A stretch of 64,000 nt of DNA. Origin: Microbacterium oxydans (GTDB lineage: Bacteria > Actinomycetota > Actinomycetes > Actinomycetales > Microbacteriaceae). Below the pieces are notes generated by a model that worked only from the letters and a program-made list of their open reading frames with translations, made no database searches and had not been told where the DNA came from. Below, in pieces: positions 16,438 to 24,058 of this stretch. Within the stretch, counting starts at the first letter, position 1. Every line of letters starts with the position of its first letter. Location of the stretch: assembly GCF_000956525.1 (NCBI RefSeq), contig NZ_JYIW01000022.1, positions 1 to 64,000 of the forward strand, read 5' to 3'. The position numbers and the translations under genes are program-made.

Positions 16438-19236
16438 ATGGCTCGTCCGAAGAAGCGCTTCCAGCAGCTCATCGAGGAGATCGACCGCACCCCCTGGGGT
16501 CCAGCGGAGCAGGCACTGGTCGCCGAAGCGGTCGCACTCGCGATCGAGCTGGGCGATGAGCAGCTCGAATACCAGGCTCGGATGCGGCAGACCGCCTCGG
16601 CGAACATGACCGGTGCCACCGACGTGATGCTCAACTCGTTCGCCTGGTGCCTGGCGCATCACGACCAGGATCCGCAGCGGTTCCCCGCCGACCTCGACAA
16701 CGGCGGCGCCGACCTGATGTGGCAGTTCAAGTGGATGGCGTCGTCGCTGCGCTCCTCCCCCGCGTTCTCGCAGGAGCAGATCGTCGCAGTGCTCGACGAC
16801 ATGGAGTCGCACTACCGTGCGGCCGGACTCGGCATGAGCGGCGTGCTCACGGCCCGGTTCGAGGACGCCTGGGACGCCGGCCGCACCGAGGATGCCGAGC
16901 AGCTGCGCGTGCAGCTCGAGGCGACGCCCCGCGACGAGCACAGCCACTGCGACGCCTGCGGACGCAGCCAGTTCGCCGGGTTCTTCGCGGAGACAGGGCG
17001 CGATGAGGATGCGATCCGCCTGGTCGAGGAGATGATCGAAGGCGGCTTCTCCTGCGGCGAGGAGCCCGAGCACGCGCTCTCCCGAGTGCTCGTGCCGTAT
17101 CTGCGCGCCGGACGCGGCGAGGAGGCGAAGACCGCGCACCTGCGCAGCTACCGCCTCGCCAAGGACAACCCGGACAACCTGCGCATCGTGGCGAACAACA
17201 TCGTGTTCGCCGCGCTGACCGGCAATGAGGCTCGTGCACTGGCACTCGTCGAACGGCACATCGCGTGGCTCTCGCACGACGGACTCAACGTCGACGCGCA
17301 CTTCGCCGCGCTGGCGGCATTCGCCTTCGCACTCGATCGCGTCACCGCGGCAGGTCACGGCGACACCCCGGTGCGCGGCGCCGAGTCACCGGCACTCGAG
17401 CCGTTCTTCGGCGCGCACGAAGGGGTCTGGAGCGCAGCAGAGCTCGCCGCGGTCGCCTGGTCGGCAGCCGAGCACATCGGCGCGGAGTTCGACCGCCGCG
17501 ACGGCACCGAAGGGCACGCCAAGAGTCTCGTGCGGATGCGGGCGCTCGCAGACGAGCACTACGACGTGCCGATCCGATCGGATGCCTTCGTGGCGACCGC
17601 ACCGGCGACCACCCCGACCGACGCCGACGGCTGGTTCGAGCGTGTGATGGAGCTCGCCCAGTTCGGCGCCGAGCACGAGACCCTCGAGGCGCTCCCCCGC
17701 GCACTCGCCGTCGATGATCCGGCCAAGCGCGCACAGCTGCTGTCGATGCATGTCGGGATCCTGGTGGCACTCGACCGCGCCGACGAGGCCCTGGCGCTGC
17801 TGCCCGAGCGGGTGGCGGCGCTGCGCGAGGCCGGCCGGGTCGAGCAGGCCGACCTCGAAGAACGGCTCGGACTCGCGACGTTCGGACTGAACACGCCAGA
17901 GGCCACGGCTGACCTGGAAGACGCGCTGGCCGAGGCATCCGATCTCCCCGCCTGGTCGCGCGGAGACCTCGCGATCAGCCGCGCCGCGCTGCACCTGCAG
18001 TCCGACGAGGCGGATGCCGCCCTCGACCTGGCCGAGCAGGCTGCGCGCGCCTTCGCCGAGGCGGAGGACACTCGGCTGTCGAACACCACGACACTCATCG
18101 CGATCGCCGCGGTGCTGCAGAAGAACGACATCGAGGCGACCTCGGTGATCCTCGAACGCTTCCTCGCGCAGGACGACCTCAGCATCGGCCACCGGGCACA
18201 GGCGCTGCACACGCGAGCGCGCGTTCGTGGCGGCACGAACGAGTACCGCGAGGGTGCGACGGATGCCGACGAGGCGTGCCGCCTGCTCGCGGGCATCGGC
18301 GCGACCAAGGCCCTGGCATCGGCGCATCTGCTGGCCGGAGCGCTCTGGGAAGACGCCGGCGAGCCCGAGAAGGCGGTCGCCCGCTACCGCGTGACGGCAC
18401 GCCTGACCGCGCAGGAGGGCGGCGATCTCGCGGGTGCGAACTTCCGCCTGGCGCGGGCGATGCTCGCAGTCGGGGATGCCGAGGAGGCGGCCGAACTCTT
18501 CGGATCGGTGCTCGAACAGGAGGAGCAGGCCGAGGTCGCGGCGGGCTCGCGCGCCATGACCGCATCGATGCTCGCCCGCTCGCTGAGCGCTGCCGGCGAG
18601 CACGGCCAGGCCTTCGGCGCGTTCGGCTATGCGGCAGGCCTCTACGGCGAGGCGGAGGAGCACGCCGATCAGGCGCTCTCCATGAGCGAGCAGGCGAAGA
18701 TCCTCGCGCAGTTCGACGAGCACGACGACGCGCTGGAGATGCTGGAGTCGGCAGCCGAGATCGTGCGGCGGGCACCGGATGCGGTCGGCGCGATCGCGGA
18801 GGTGCTGCACAACCTCGGCCAGATCTACGGCGGACGGCAGGATGAGCGCGCGTTCGCGCTGTTCGACGAGGTCACCGCCCTCGCCACGCAGCACGAGGCC
18901 GAATGGCTGCTGGCTGACGTCACCGACTCACGAGGGCGCGCGCTCGCCCAGGTGGGTCGCATCGACGAGGCGGTCGCCGCGGTGCTCACCGCCGCCGACT
19001 CCTTCGCCGGGATCGGTGACAGCGGTTCAGCCGGCGGGTCAGAGCTGTTCGCCGCTCGACTGCTCGCCGGCAACGACCGCGCCGACGATGCGGTCGCCGT
19101 CTACCGCAGCGCCGTGGACCACGGCGAGGCCCACCCGCCGCTGCGGCAGGTCGCGGCGCTGGAACTCGGCAACACGCTCGAGGCGCTCGGTCGCCACGGC
19201 GAGGCCGCCGAGGTTCGAGCGCTCATCGAGAGCTGA
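16438..19236 (+). CDS. large tetratricopeptide-repeat protein, partner of the HSP90-like gene
   Basis: 932 residues, soluble, no signal peptide or membrane helix. The sequence is almost entirely alpha-helical and dominated by degenerate 34-residue TPR units, clearest from about 400 to the end (for example ALDLAEQAARAFAEAEDTRL, AIAEVLHNLGQIYGG). A CxxC pair sits at HSHCDACGRS (about 175). TPR superhelices dock short peptides and scaffold complexes. The gene follows the HSP90-like ATPase by 43 bp on the same strand with GAAGGG upstream, so the two very likely form one operon and act together (inference). Catalytic residues are absent. It could be a co-chaperone or a client-recruiting scaffold. 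Confidence 0.85.
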   Translation: MARPKKRFQQLIEEIDRTPWGPAEQALVAEAVALAIELGDEQLEYQARMRQTASANMTGATDVMLNSFAWCLAHHDQDPQRFPADLDNGGADLMWQFKWMASSLRSSPAFSQEQIVAVLDDMESHYRAAGLGMSGVLTARFEDAWDAGRTEDAEQLRVQLEATPRDEHSHCDACGRSQFAGFFAETGRDEDAIRLVEEMIEGGFSCGEEPEHALSRVLVPYLRAGRGEEAKTAHLRSYRLAKDNPDNLRIVANNIVFAALTGNEARALALVERHIAWLSHDGLNVDAHFAALAAFAFALDRVTAAGHGDTPVRGAESPALEPFFGAHEGVWSAAELAAVAWSAAEHIGAEFDRRDGTEGHAKSLVRMRALADEHYDVPIRSDAFVATAPATTPTDADGWFERVMELAQFGAEHETLEALPRALAVDDPAKRAQLLSMHVGILVALDRADEALALLPERVAALREAGRVEQADLEERLGLATFGLNTPEATADLEDALAEASDLPAWSRGDLAISRAALHLQSDEADAALDLAEQAARAFAEAEDTRLSNTTTLIAIAAVLQKNDIEATSVILERFLAQDDLSIGHRAQALHTRARVRGGTNEYREGATDADEACRLLAGIGATKALASAHLLAGALWEDAGEPEKAVARYRVTARLTAQEGGDLAGANFRLARAMLAVGDAEEAAELFGSVLEQEEQAEVAAGSRAMTASMLARSLSAAGEHGQAFGAFGYAAGLYGEAEEHADQALSMSEQAKILAQFDEHDDALEMLESAAEIVRRAPDAVGAIAEVLHNLGQIYGGRQDERAFALFDEVTALATQHEAEWLLADVTDSRGRALAQVGRIDEAVAAVLTAADSFAGIGDSGSAGGSELFAARLLAGNDRADDAVAVYRSAVDHGEAHPPLRQVAALELGNTLEALGRHGEAAEVRALIES

Positions 19237-19240
19237 GCCG

Positions 19241-19360
19241 GGTCGCGCGGTCGCGCGGTCGCTCTCACGCGTTCGCGGTCGCGCTCTCTCTCGCGCGGTC
19301 GCACTCGCGCTCGCGCGGTCACGGTCGCTCTCTCGGTCGCGCGCTCGCGCTCCCGCGTTC
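19241..19360. repeat. low-complexity CGCGCGGTCGC-type repeat
   Basis: About 120 bp of degenerate short repeats built from GGTCGCGCGGTCGC, GCTCTCTC and CGCTCGCGC units, between the TPR gene and a 58-bp palindrome. No open frame of protein character and no clear promoter. It may have expanded by slippage. Confidence 0.7.
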
Positions 19361-19364
19361 ACGC

Positions 19365-19422
19365 TGAGGGGTCAAAACGCGCCGTTCGCATCCGCGTGCC
19401 AGCGGCGCGTCTTGGCCCCTCA
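19365..19422. repeat. 58-bp palindromic element, copy 2
   Basis: TGAGGGGTCAAAACGCGCCG at the left; CGGCGCGTCTTGGCCCCTCA at the right. The centre is unpaired (TTCGCATCCGCGTGCCAG). It lies between the convergent TPR and pyruvate oxidase genes, 14 bp past the latter's stop, so it may double as a terminator. Confidence 0.85.
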
Positions 19423-19436
19423 CGGCATCGGGGCGC

Positions 19437-21158
19437 TCAGAACAGCTGGCGCCAGTTCGCCCTCGCCAGGTCGAGCAGCTCGTCTCCGCGTCCCGACATG
19501 ACCGTGCGGATCGCGTAGAGCGCGAAGCCCTTCACCTGCGCGGCCTCGATCGCCGGCGGCATCGACAGCTCCTGTCGCTCGGTGACGACGTCGAGCAGCG
19601 CTGGTCCGTCGTGGGCGAGCACTTCGCGCACGGCGTCCGGGAGATCCTCGCTCCGCTCGACCCGACGCGCGAAGATGCCCATGGCCTCGGCGATCGCGGC
19701 GAAGCTCGGGTTGTCGAGGCCGGTGCCGTAGGTCACGAAGCCGGCGGCCTTCATCTCGAGCTCGACGAAGTTCAACGACGAGTTGTTCACCACGATCGTC
19801 TTCACCGGCAGTCTGTTCTGCGTCAGGGTCAGCAGCTCGCCGAGCATCATCGCGAGGCCGCCATCGCCGGCGAGCGCGACGACCTGACGGTCCGGATGCG
19901 CGACCTGCGCGCCGATTCCGTGCATCAGCGCATTCGCCATGGAGCCGTGTGTGAACGACCCGATCAAGCGGCGCTGCTCGGTCATCCGCAGGTATCGGGC
20001 CGCCCAGACCGTGGGAGAGCCGACATCGGCGGTGAAGATCGCATCATCCGCCGCCTGCTCGTTCAGCAGCCGGGCGAGGTACTGCGGATGGATCGGGCGT
20101 CCCGCCTTGGTCGGCACCGCGAGATCGTCGAGCTTCGCACGGGTCTTGCGGTAGTGCGCGGTGGCGTCGTCGAGGTGGCCGCGGTCCTTCTCGGCGAGCC
20201 GCGGCAGCAGCGCCTCAGCGGTCGCACCGACGTCGCCGACGAGCCCCAGATCGAGCGGATGACGTTTGCCGAGCTGCTCGCCGCGGATGTCGACCTGGAT
20301 CGTGGTCGCGCCATCCGGATAGAACTGCTCATACGGGAAGTCGCTGCCGAGCACCAGCAGCGCATCGGCCGATTCCATGGCGCGGTACCCGGAAGCGAAG
20401 CCGAGCAGTCCGGTCATGCCGACGTCGAACGGGTTGTCGTACTCGATGAACTCCTTGCCGCGGAGCGCGTGCACGATCGGCGCGCCCAGGCGGTCGGCCA
20501 GCGCGATGACCTCGTCGTGCGCGCCTTCGACACCCGCACCGGCCAGGATCGTGACACTCTTGGCCTCGTTCAGCAGCGTCGCCGCACGCTCGAGCTCGGC
20601 ACCACTGGGAACGACGACCGGTCGGGTGCGCTCGATCACGACCGCACGGTCATCGGCGATGTCGGCAAGCGCGACGTCACCGGGGATCACCAGCACGGCG
20701 ACGCCGCGCTTCTCGATCGCCGCGCGCATCGCGATCTCGAGCAGGCGCGGCATCTGTCGCGGGTCGGCGACGTACTCGACGTAGACACTGCACTCACGGA
20801 AGAGCTCCTGCGGGTGAGTCTCCTGGAAGTACCCCGTGCCGATCTCGTTCGTGGGGATGTGCGCCGCGATCGCGAGCACGGGCACCCGCGAACGGTTCGC
20901 GTCGTACAGGCCGTTGATCAGGTGCAGGTTGCCTGGACCACAGGACCCGGCGACGACTGCGAGCTGGCCCGTGGTCGCAGCATCCGCCGCCGCCGCGAAG
21001 GCAGCGGACTCCTCATGCCGCACATGCACCCATCGGATCGTGCCGTCCTTTCGGAGGGCGTCCGTGAAGCCGTTCAGCGAATCTCCGGGGAGACCGTAGA
21101 CGCGATCGATCCCGTTGGCGTGCAGAGTCTTGACGATGTTCTCAGCGACATTGGCCAT
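19437..21158 (-). CDS. poxB: pyruvate dehydrogenase (quinone) / pyruvate oxidase
   Basis: 573 residues, the usual length of PoxB. The TPP enzyme layout is complete: the N-terminal Pyr domain with catalytic Glu in RHEESAAFAAAADA (about 50), the central FAD-linked domain, and the C-terminal PP domain with the GDGG...NN thiamine-Mg motif (GDGGLAMML to VVNNSS). PoxB decarboxylates pyruvate to acetate at the membrane, passing electrons to quinone. The acetate could feed the glyoxylate shunt encoded downstream in this window. The ATG at 21158 is preceded six bases away by the -10 hexamer TAGGGT, so it is leaderless. Confidence 0.93.
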   Translation of the reverse strand: MANVAENIVKTLHANGIDRVYGLPGDSLNGFTDALRKDGTIRWVHVRHEESAAFAAAADAATTGQLAVVAGSCGPGNLHLINGLYDANRSRVPVLAIAAHIPTNEIGTGYFQETHPQELFRECSVYVEYVADPRQMPRLLEIAMRAAIEKRGVAVLVIPGDVALADIADDRAVVIERTRPVVVPSGAELERAATLLNEAKSVTILAGAGVEGAHDEVIALADRLGAPIVHALRGKEFIEYDNPFDVGMTGLLGFASGYRAMESADALLVLGSDFPYEQFYPDGATTIQVDIRGEQLGKRHPLDLGLVGDVGATAEALLPRLAEKDRGHLDDATAHYRKTRAKLDDLAVPTKAGRPIHPQYLARLLNEQAADDAIFTADVGSPTVWAARYLRMTEQRRLIGSFTHGSMANALMHGIGAQVAHPDRQVVALAGDGGLAMMLGELLTLTQNRLPVKTIVVNNSSLNFVELEMKAAGFVTYGTGLDNPSFAAIAEAMGIFARRVERSEDLPDAVREVLAHDGPALLDVVTERQELSMPPAIEAAQVKGFALYAIRTVMSGRGDELLDLARANWRQLF

Positions 21159-21164
21159 GCTTCG

Positions 21165-21170
21165 ACCCTA
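21165..21170 (-). promoter_or_regulatory. -10 hexamer for leaderless poxB
   Basis: TAGGGT on the minus strand, six bases before the ATG. Confidence 0.45.
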
Positions 21171-21211
21171 CGCCTGCTCCCGCACGCGGGTCCCGTCTCC
21201 GTTCTCCGACG

Positions 21212-21269
21212 CGAAGGGTCAGGACACGCCCCGCCGCATTCGATCCGCACGGCGCGTTCTGACCCCTCG
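21212..21269. repeat. 58-bp palindromic element, copy 3
   Basis: CGAAGGGTCAGGACACGCC at the left; GGCGCGTTCTGACCCCTCG at the right. It is 34 bp from copy 4, both between poxB and the DUF559 gene. Confidence 0.8.
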
Positions 21270-21303
21270 GGAGGAACACGGCCATGCGGCAGCGCCGTTA
21301 CGG

Positions 21304-21361
21304 TGAGGGGCCAGAACACGCCGTCACCCGTTGGCGGACGGCGGCGGGTCGTGACTCTTCA
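21304..21361. repeat. 58-bp palindromic element, copy 4 (degenerate right arm)
   Basis: The left arm TGAGGGGCCAGAACACGCCG is intact. The right arm is partly eroded (GGTCGTGACTCTTCA), while the centre still pairs (GCCGTC with GACGGC). It ends exactly where the 19-bp tandem array begins. Confidence 0.75.
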
Positions 21362-21445
21362 GGCGAGCAGATCACGCGGAGGCGAGCGGATCACGCGGAG
21401 GCGAGCGGATCACGCGGAGGCGAGCGGATCACGCGGAGGCGAGCA
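21362..21445. repeat. 19-bp tandem repeat overlapping the DUF559 stop codon
   Basis: GGCGAGCGGATCACGCGGA is repeated four times head to tail (21362, 21381, 21400, 21419; the first copy has one change) plus a partial fifth unit inside the gene. Read on the minus strand, the last codons and TGA stop of the DUF559 gene are within the array, so the 3' end of the gene appears to have been copied outward. Confidence 0.85.
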
Positions 21446-22316
21446 TTCGACGGATGCGACGCACGAGAGCATCCGGATCGTCGATGTCACGGCGGGTGAC
21501 CGTCGTGTATCGGTACCCCAGCGCCTCGAGCTCTGCCCGCCTCATCTGGTCACGGCTCCATCGATCAGGATCTCGATGATGGTCTCCGTCGTACTCGATG
21601 ATCAGCTTGCGATCGCGGTAGAGCATGTCGACTCGGGCGACGAACCGGTGCTCGTCCCAGATCTCGACGTTGCACTCCGGGGCCGCCAGGCCAGCATCGA
21701 TGAGGATCAGGCGCACCATCGACTCCCGCGGAGACTCAGCCCGGTCATCAGCCAACTGCAGTGCCCGTTCGCGTGCGAGCGCACCGCGTCCGCCCGAGTA
21801 CCGCTGCTGCATCTCCTCCAGCTCGACGATCGTCGCCAGCGGCCGTCTGCGAGAGATGAGCGCATCGGTGACCGCCAGCAGGCCCGATATCGGAAGGGTG
21901 CGCGAGACATCGATCCAGGTCCGGGCCGGCGAGAGGCATGGCATTCCTCGGACGAACTGCACATCGTCGTCCTCGATCGCCAGACGATGACCGAACACGT
22001 CAGCTCGTCGCACTCGCGTCGCGTGCCGCGGCACACCGATGCGCGGCCTCGCCCAGGCATCCGCTTCCACGATCCGCGAGAGCGGAAGTCCCCAGAGGGC
22101 GGCAGCAGTGACACCGCAGGCGAAGGCATGACCCGGGATCGCGTCCAAGAGAAGCTGCAGTCGCTCGACGTCCGTCAGCGTGCCGCTCGTCCTCGTCCCG
22201 TGGAACGGGCTGCTCAGGTCTTTCGCGCGCAGTCGTTTCGTGCTCACACCGTGCCCACGCGCCTCCCGGATGGTGAACGCAGCGGGGAGATGAGAAGGAA
22301 GCGGCGATGGATGCAT
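21429..22316 (-). CDS. DUF559 (Vsr-like) endonuclease-domain protein
   Basis: 295 residues. The N-terminal part looks like the AbiEi-type winged-helix region common in actinobacterial members of this group (FTIREARGHGVSTKRLRAKD, then a middle region with AALWGLPL). The C-terminal DUF559 domain (about 215-290) is a PD-(D/E)xK-like Vsr relative: VARVDMLYRDRKLIIEYDGD, then HH and RWSRDQMRRAELEALGYR. Such proteins are usually annotated as endonuclease-domain or antitoxin-like proteins; activity is unproven. Start ATG at 22316. The gene is bracketed by two 58-bp palindromes on each side, and its stop lies in a 19-bp tandem array. Confidence 0.7.
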   Translation of the reverse strand: MHPSPLPSHLPAAFTIREARGHGVSTKRLRAKDLSSPFHGTRTSGTLTDVERLQLLLDAIPGHAFACGVTAAALWGLPLSRIVEADAWARPRIGVPRHATRVRRADVFGHRLAIEDDDVQFVRGMPCLSPARTWIDVSRTLPISGLLAVTDALISRRRPLATIVELEEMQQRYSGGRGALARERALQLADDRAESPRESMVRLILIDAGLAAPECNVEIWDEHRFVARVDMLYRDRKLIIEYDGDHHRDPDRWSRDQMRRAELEALGYRYTTVTRRDIDDPDALVRRIRRMLASA

Positions 22317-22419
22317 CCGCCGATTGTGCGCGCCCGGGAACTGTCCGCCGCGAGTGATGCTCCCCACGCGCCGGCCGTTGTGCGAGATTCGCCGCAACGG
22401 TCACGCAGTGCAGACCGAG

Positions 22420-22477
22420 TGAGGAGCCAAGACACGCCGCAGGCCGCTCGGCCGGCACGGCGTGTTTCGACCCCTCG
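22420..22477. repeat. 58-bp palindromic element, copy 5
   Basis: TGAGGAGCCAAGACACGCCG at the left; CGGCGTGTTTCGACCCCTCG at the right, centre AGGCCGCTCGGCCGGCA partly self-complementary. 81 bp from copy 6, both upstream of the DUF559 gene. Confidence 0.82.
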
Positions 22478-22558
22478 GCGGAGGGGCGGACCCGCGTCGC
22501 GGACGCGGCCGCGGCAGCGGCAGCGGCAGCGGCACGAGGGTAGTCCGCGATGCGGGAG

Positions 22559-22616
22559 CGAGAGGGCAGAACACGCCGCCGTCCCGGCCGGGACGGCGGC
22601 GTGTTCTGGCTCCTCG
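22559..22616. repeat. 58-bp palindromic element, copy 6 (near-perfect)
   Basis: Two 29-bp halves that are complementary except for three positions near the outer ends. The half is CGAGAGGGCAGAACACGCCG followed by CCGTCCCGG. It begins 12 bp beyond the stop of the aldehyde dehydrogenase gene and would make a strong terminator hairpin for that operon. Confidence 0.9.
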
Positions 22617-22627
22617 GCAGGGAGCGC

Positions 22628-23992
22628 TCAGCCGATACGGATGAGCTTCTTGTTCACGAACTCGTCCGCGGCGAGGTGGCCCAGCTCACGCGACGTGCCG
22701 CTGCGCTTGATGCCGCCGAACGGCAGCTCCGGGCTGTCGGCGAGCACGAGGTTGACGTAGACCATGCCTGCCTCGATCTTGTCGGCCACGCGCTCCGCCT
22801 GCTCCGCGTCCGTCGTGAAGACGTAGGAGCCGAGCCCGAAGGTCGTGTCGTTCGCGAGCTCGATCGCAGCGTCCTCGTCGGCGACCCGGTAGACCACCGC
22901 GGCGGGGCCGAAGAGCTCCTCGCGGTACACGTTCATCTCCGGCGTCACGTCGGCGAGCACGGTCGGTGCGAAGAACGCACCGTCGCGGGTGCCACCCGTC
23001 AGCAGCGTCGCGCCCTGCTCGACCGCCTGGTCGATCTGCTTCTGCAGGTTCTCGGCTGCGGTCTCGGACGAGACGGGTCCGAGGACCGTGTCGTCGAGTG
23101 TCGGGTCGGTCGCCTCGACGGCTGCCATCGCGGCCGTGAACTTCTCGACGAAGGTGTCGTACAGGTCGTCGACGATGATGAAGCGCTTGGCGCCGTTGCA
23201 GGCCTGTCCGTTGTTGTCGAGGCGGGCATCCACGCCCGCACGGACGGTCGCGTCGAGGTCATCCGTCGAGAGCACGATGAACGGGTCGGACCCGCCCAGC
23301 TCGAGCGCGACCTTCTTGAGGTTGCGGCCGGCGATCTCGGCGACCGCAGCGCCGGCGCGCTCCGAACCGGTCAGCGACACGCCCTGCACGCGCGGGTCGG
23401 CGATCATCGTCGCGATCTGCTCGTTCGTGGCGAGCACGTTCTGGTACGCGCCCTTCGGGAATCCGGCGTCGTGGTAGATCGCCTCGATCGCCGTCGACGA
23501 CTCGGGGCACTGCGGCGCTGGCTTCAGCAGGATCGTGTTGCCGACGATCAGGTTGGGAGCCGCGAACCGCACGATCTGGTACGCCGGGAAGTTCCACGGC
23601 ATGATGCCGACGAGCGGCCCCAGCGAGGACCGGCGGATGATGGCGGTGCCGTCGCCGAGGATCGCGATCGGCTGATCGGCCATGATGGCCTCGGCCTGGT
23701 CGGCGTAGTACTCGGCGATGTCGGCGGCGAAGTCGACCTCGCCGAGGGCGGCCTCGCGAGGCTTGCCCATCTCGCGCACGAAGACGTCGGCGAGCTCCTC
23801 GCGGCGCTCGCGGTGCAGCTCTGCCGCGCGACGCAGCAACGCTGCACGCTCGGCGACGGTGGTCGAGCGCGACCACTCGCGGTGTGCGCTGTCCGCCGCT
23901 GCGACGGCGTCGTCGATCTGCGCGTCCGTGAAGGTGTCGAAGGATGCCAGCGTCTCGCCGGTGGCGGGATTGATGACGGCGTAGTCGGTCAT
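22628..23992 (-). CDS. NAD(P)-dependent succinate-semialdehyde dehydrogenase-like (ALDH)
   Basis: 454 residues, aldehyde dehydrogenase superfamily. Catalytic Glu in KKVALELGGSDPFIV (about 225) and nucleophile Cys in NNGQACNGAKRF (about 260). It lacks the longer N-terminus of classical GabD and resembles the shorter actinobacterial SSADH group. In this putrescine/GABA operon one dehydrogenase should oxidise 4-aminobutanal and the other succinate semialdehyde; sequence alone does not say which is which. It is the last gene of the minus-strand operon, separated from the second ALDH by a 66-bp gap containing a hairpin. Confidence 0.85.
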   Translation of the reverse strand: MTDYAVINPATGETLASFDTFTDAQIDDAVAAADSAHREWSRSTTVAERAALLRRAAELHRERREELADVFVREMGKPREAALGEVDFAADIAEYYADQAEAIMADQPIAILGDGTAIIRRSSLGPLVGIMPWNFPAYQIVRFAAPNLIVGNTILLKPAPQCPESSTAIEAIYHDAGFPKGAYQNVLATNEQIATMIADPRVQGVSLTGSERAGAAVAEIAGRNLKKVALELGGSDPFIVLSTDDLDATVRAGVDARLDNNGQACNGAKRFIIVDDLYDTFVEKFTAAMAAVEATDPTLDDTVLGPVSSETAAENLQKQIDQAVEQGATLLTGGTRDGAFFAPTVLADVTPEMNVYREELFGPAAVVYRVADEDAAIELANDTTFGLGSYVFTTDAEQAERVADKIEAGMVYVNLVLADSPELPFGGIKRSGTSRELGHLAADEFVNKKLIRIG

Positions 23993-24020
23993 GGTTCGTC
24001 CTCTCAGGTGGGGGAAGCGG

Positions 24021-24050
24021 TGGGGCCCTTCGACAGGCTCAGGGCCCCAC
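24021..24050 (-). terminator. hairpin formed by a family-B repeat between the two ALDH genes
   Basis: TGGGGCCCT and AGGGCCCCA flank TCGACAGGCTC, extended by one more G-C pair outward: a stem of about 10 bp with an 11-nt loop. The core TTCGACAGGCTCAGGG is family B. It may attenuate expression of the distal dehydrogenase. Confidence 0.7.
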
Positions 24051-24058
24051 CCGGGTGT

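Larger units (their letters stand above)
22317..22627. other. 311-bp intergenic region dominated by repeats
   Basis: Between the DUF559 gene start and the first aldehyde dehydrogenase stop. It contains 58-bp copies 5 and 6 and a GGCAGC microsatellite (about 22511-22534). I see no gene. The first 100 bp (22317-22419) must hold the DUF559 promoter, but no convincing hexamers stand out. Confidence 0.6.

Noticed and set aside
14475-16634. Long minus-strand frame opposite the HSP90-like gene
   Set aside because: Composition is shadow-like, and the plus-strand gene has a complete ATPase signature and ribosome-binding site.
21362-21437. CRISPR-like array
   Set aside because: Units are 19 bp and strictly head to tail with no spacers; no cas genes nearby.
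22511-22534. GGCAGC microsatellite as a phase-variable tract
   Set aside because: Only about four units and not inside or at the promoter of a gene; insufficient evidence.
19611-22760. Open frame of over 1,000 codons on the plus strand opposite poxB and the DUF559 gene
   Set aside because: Same reason; it also runs through palindromes and tandem repeats.
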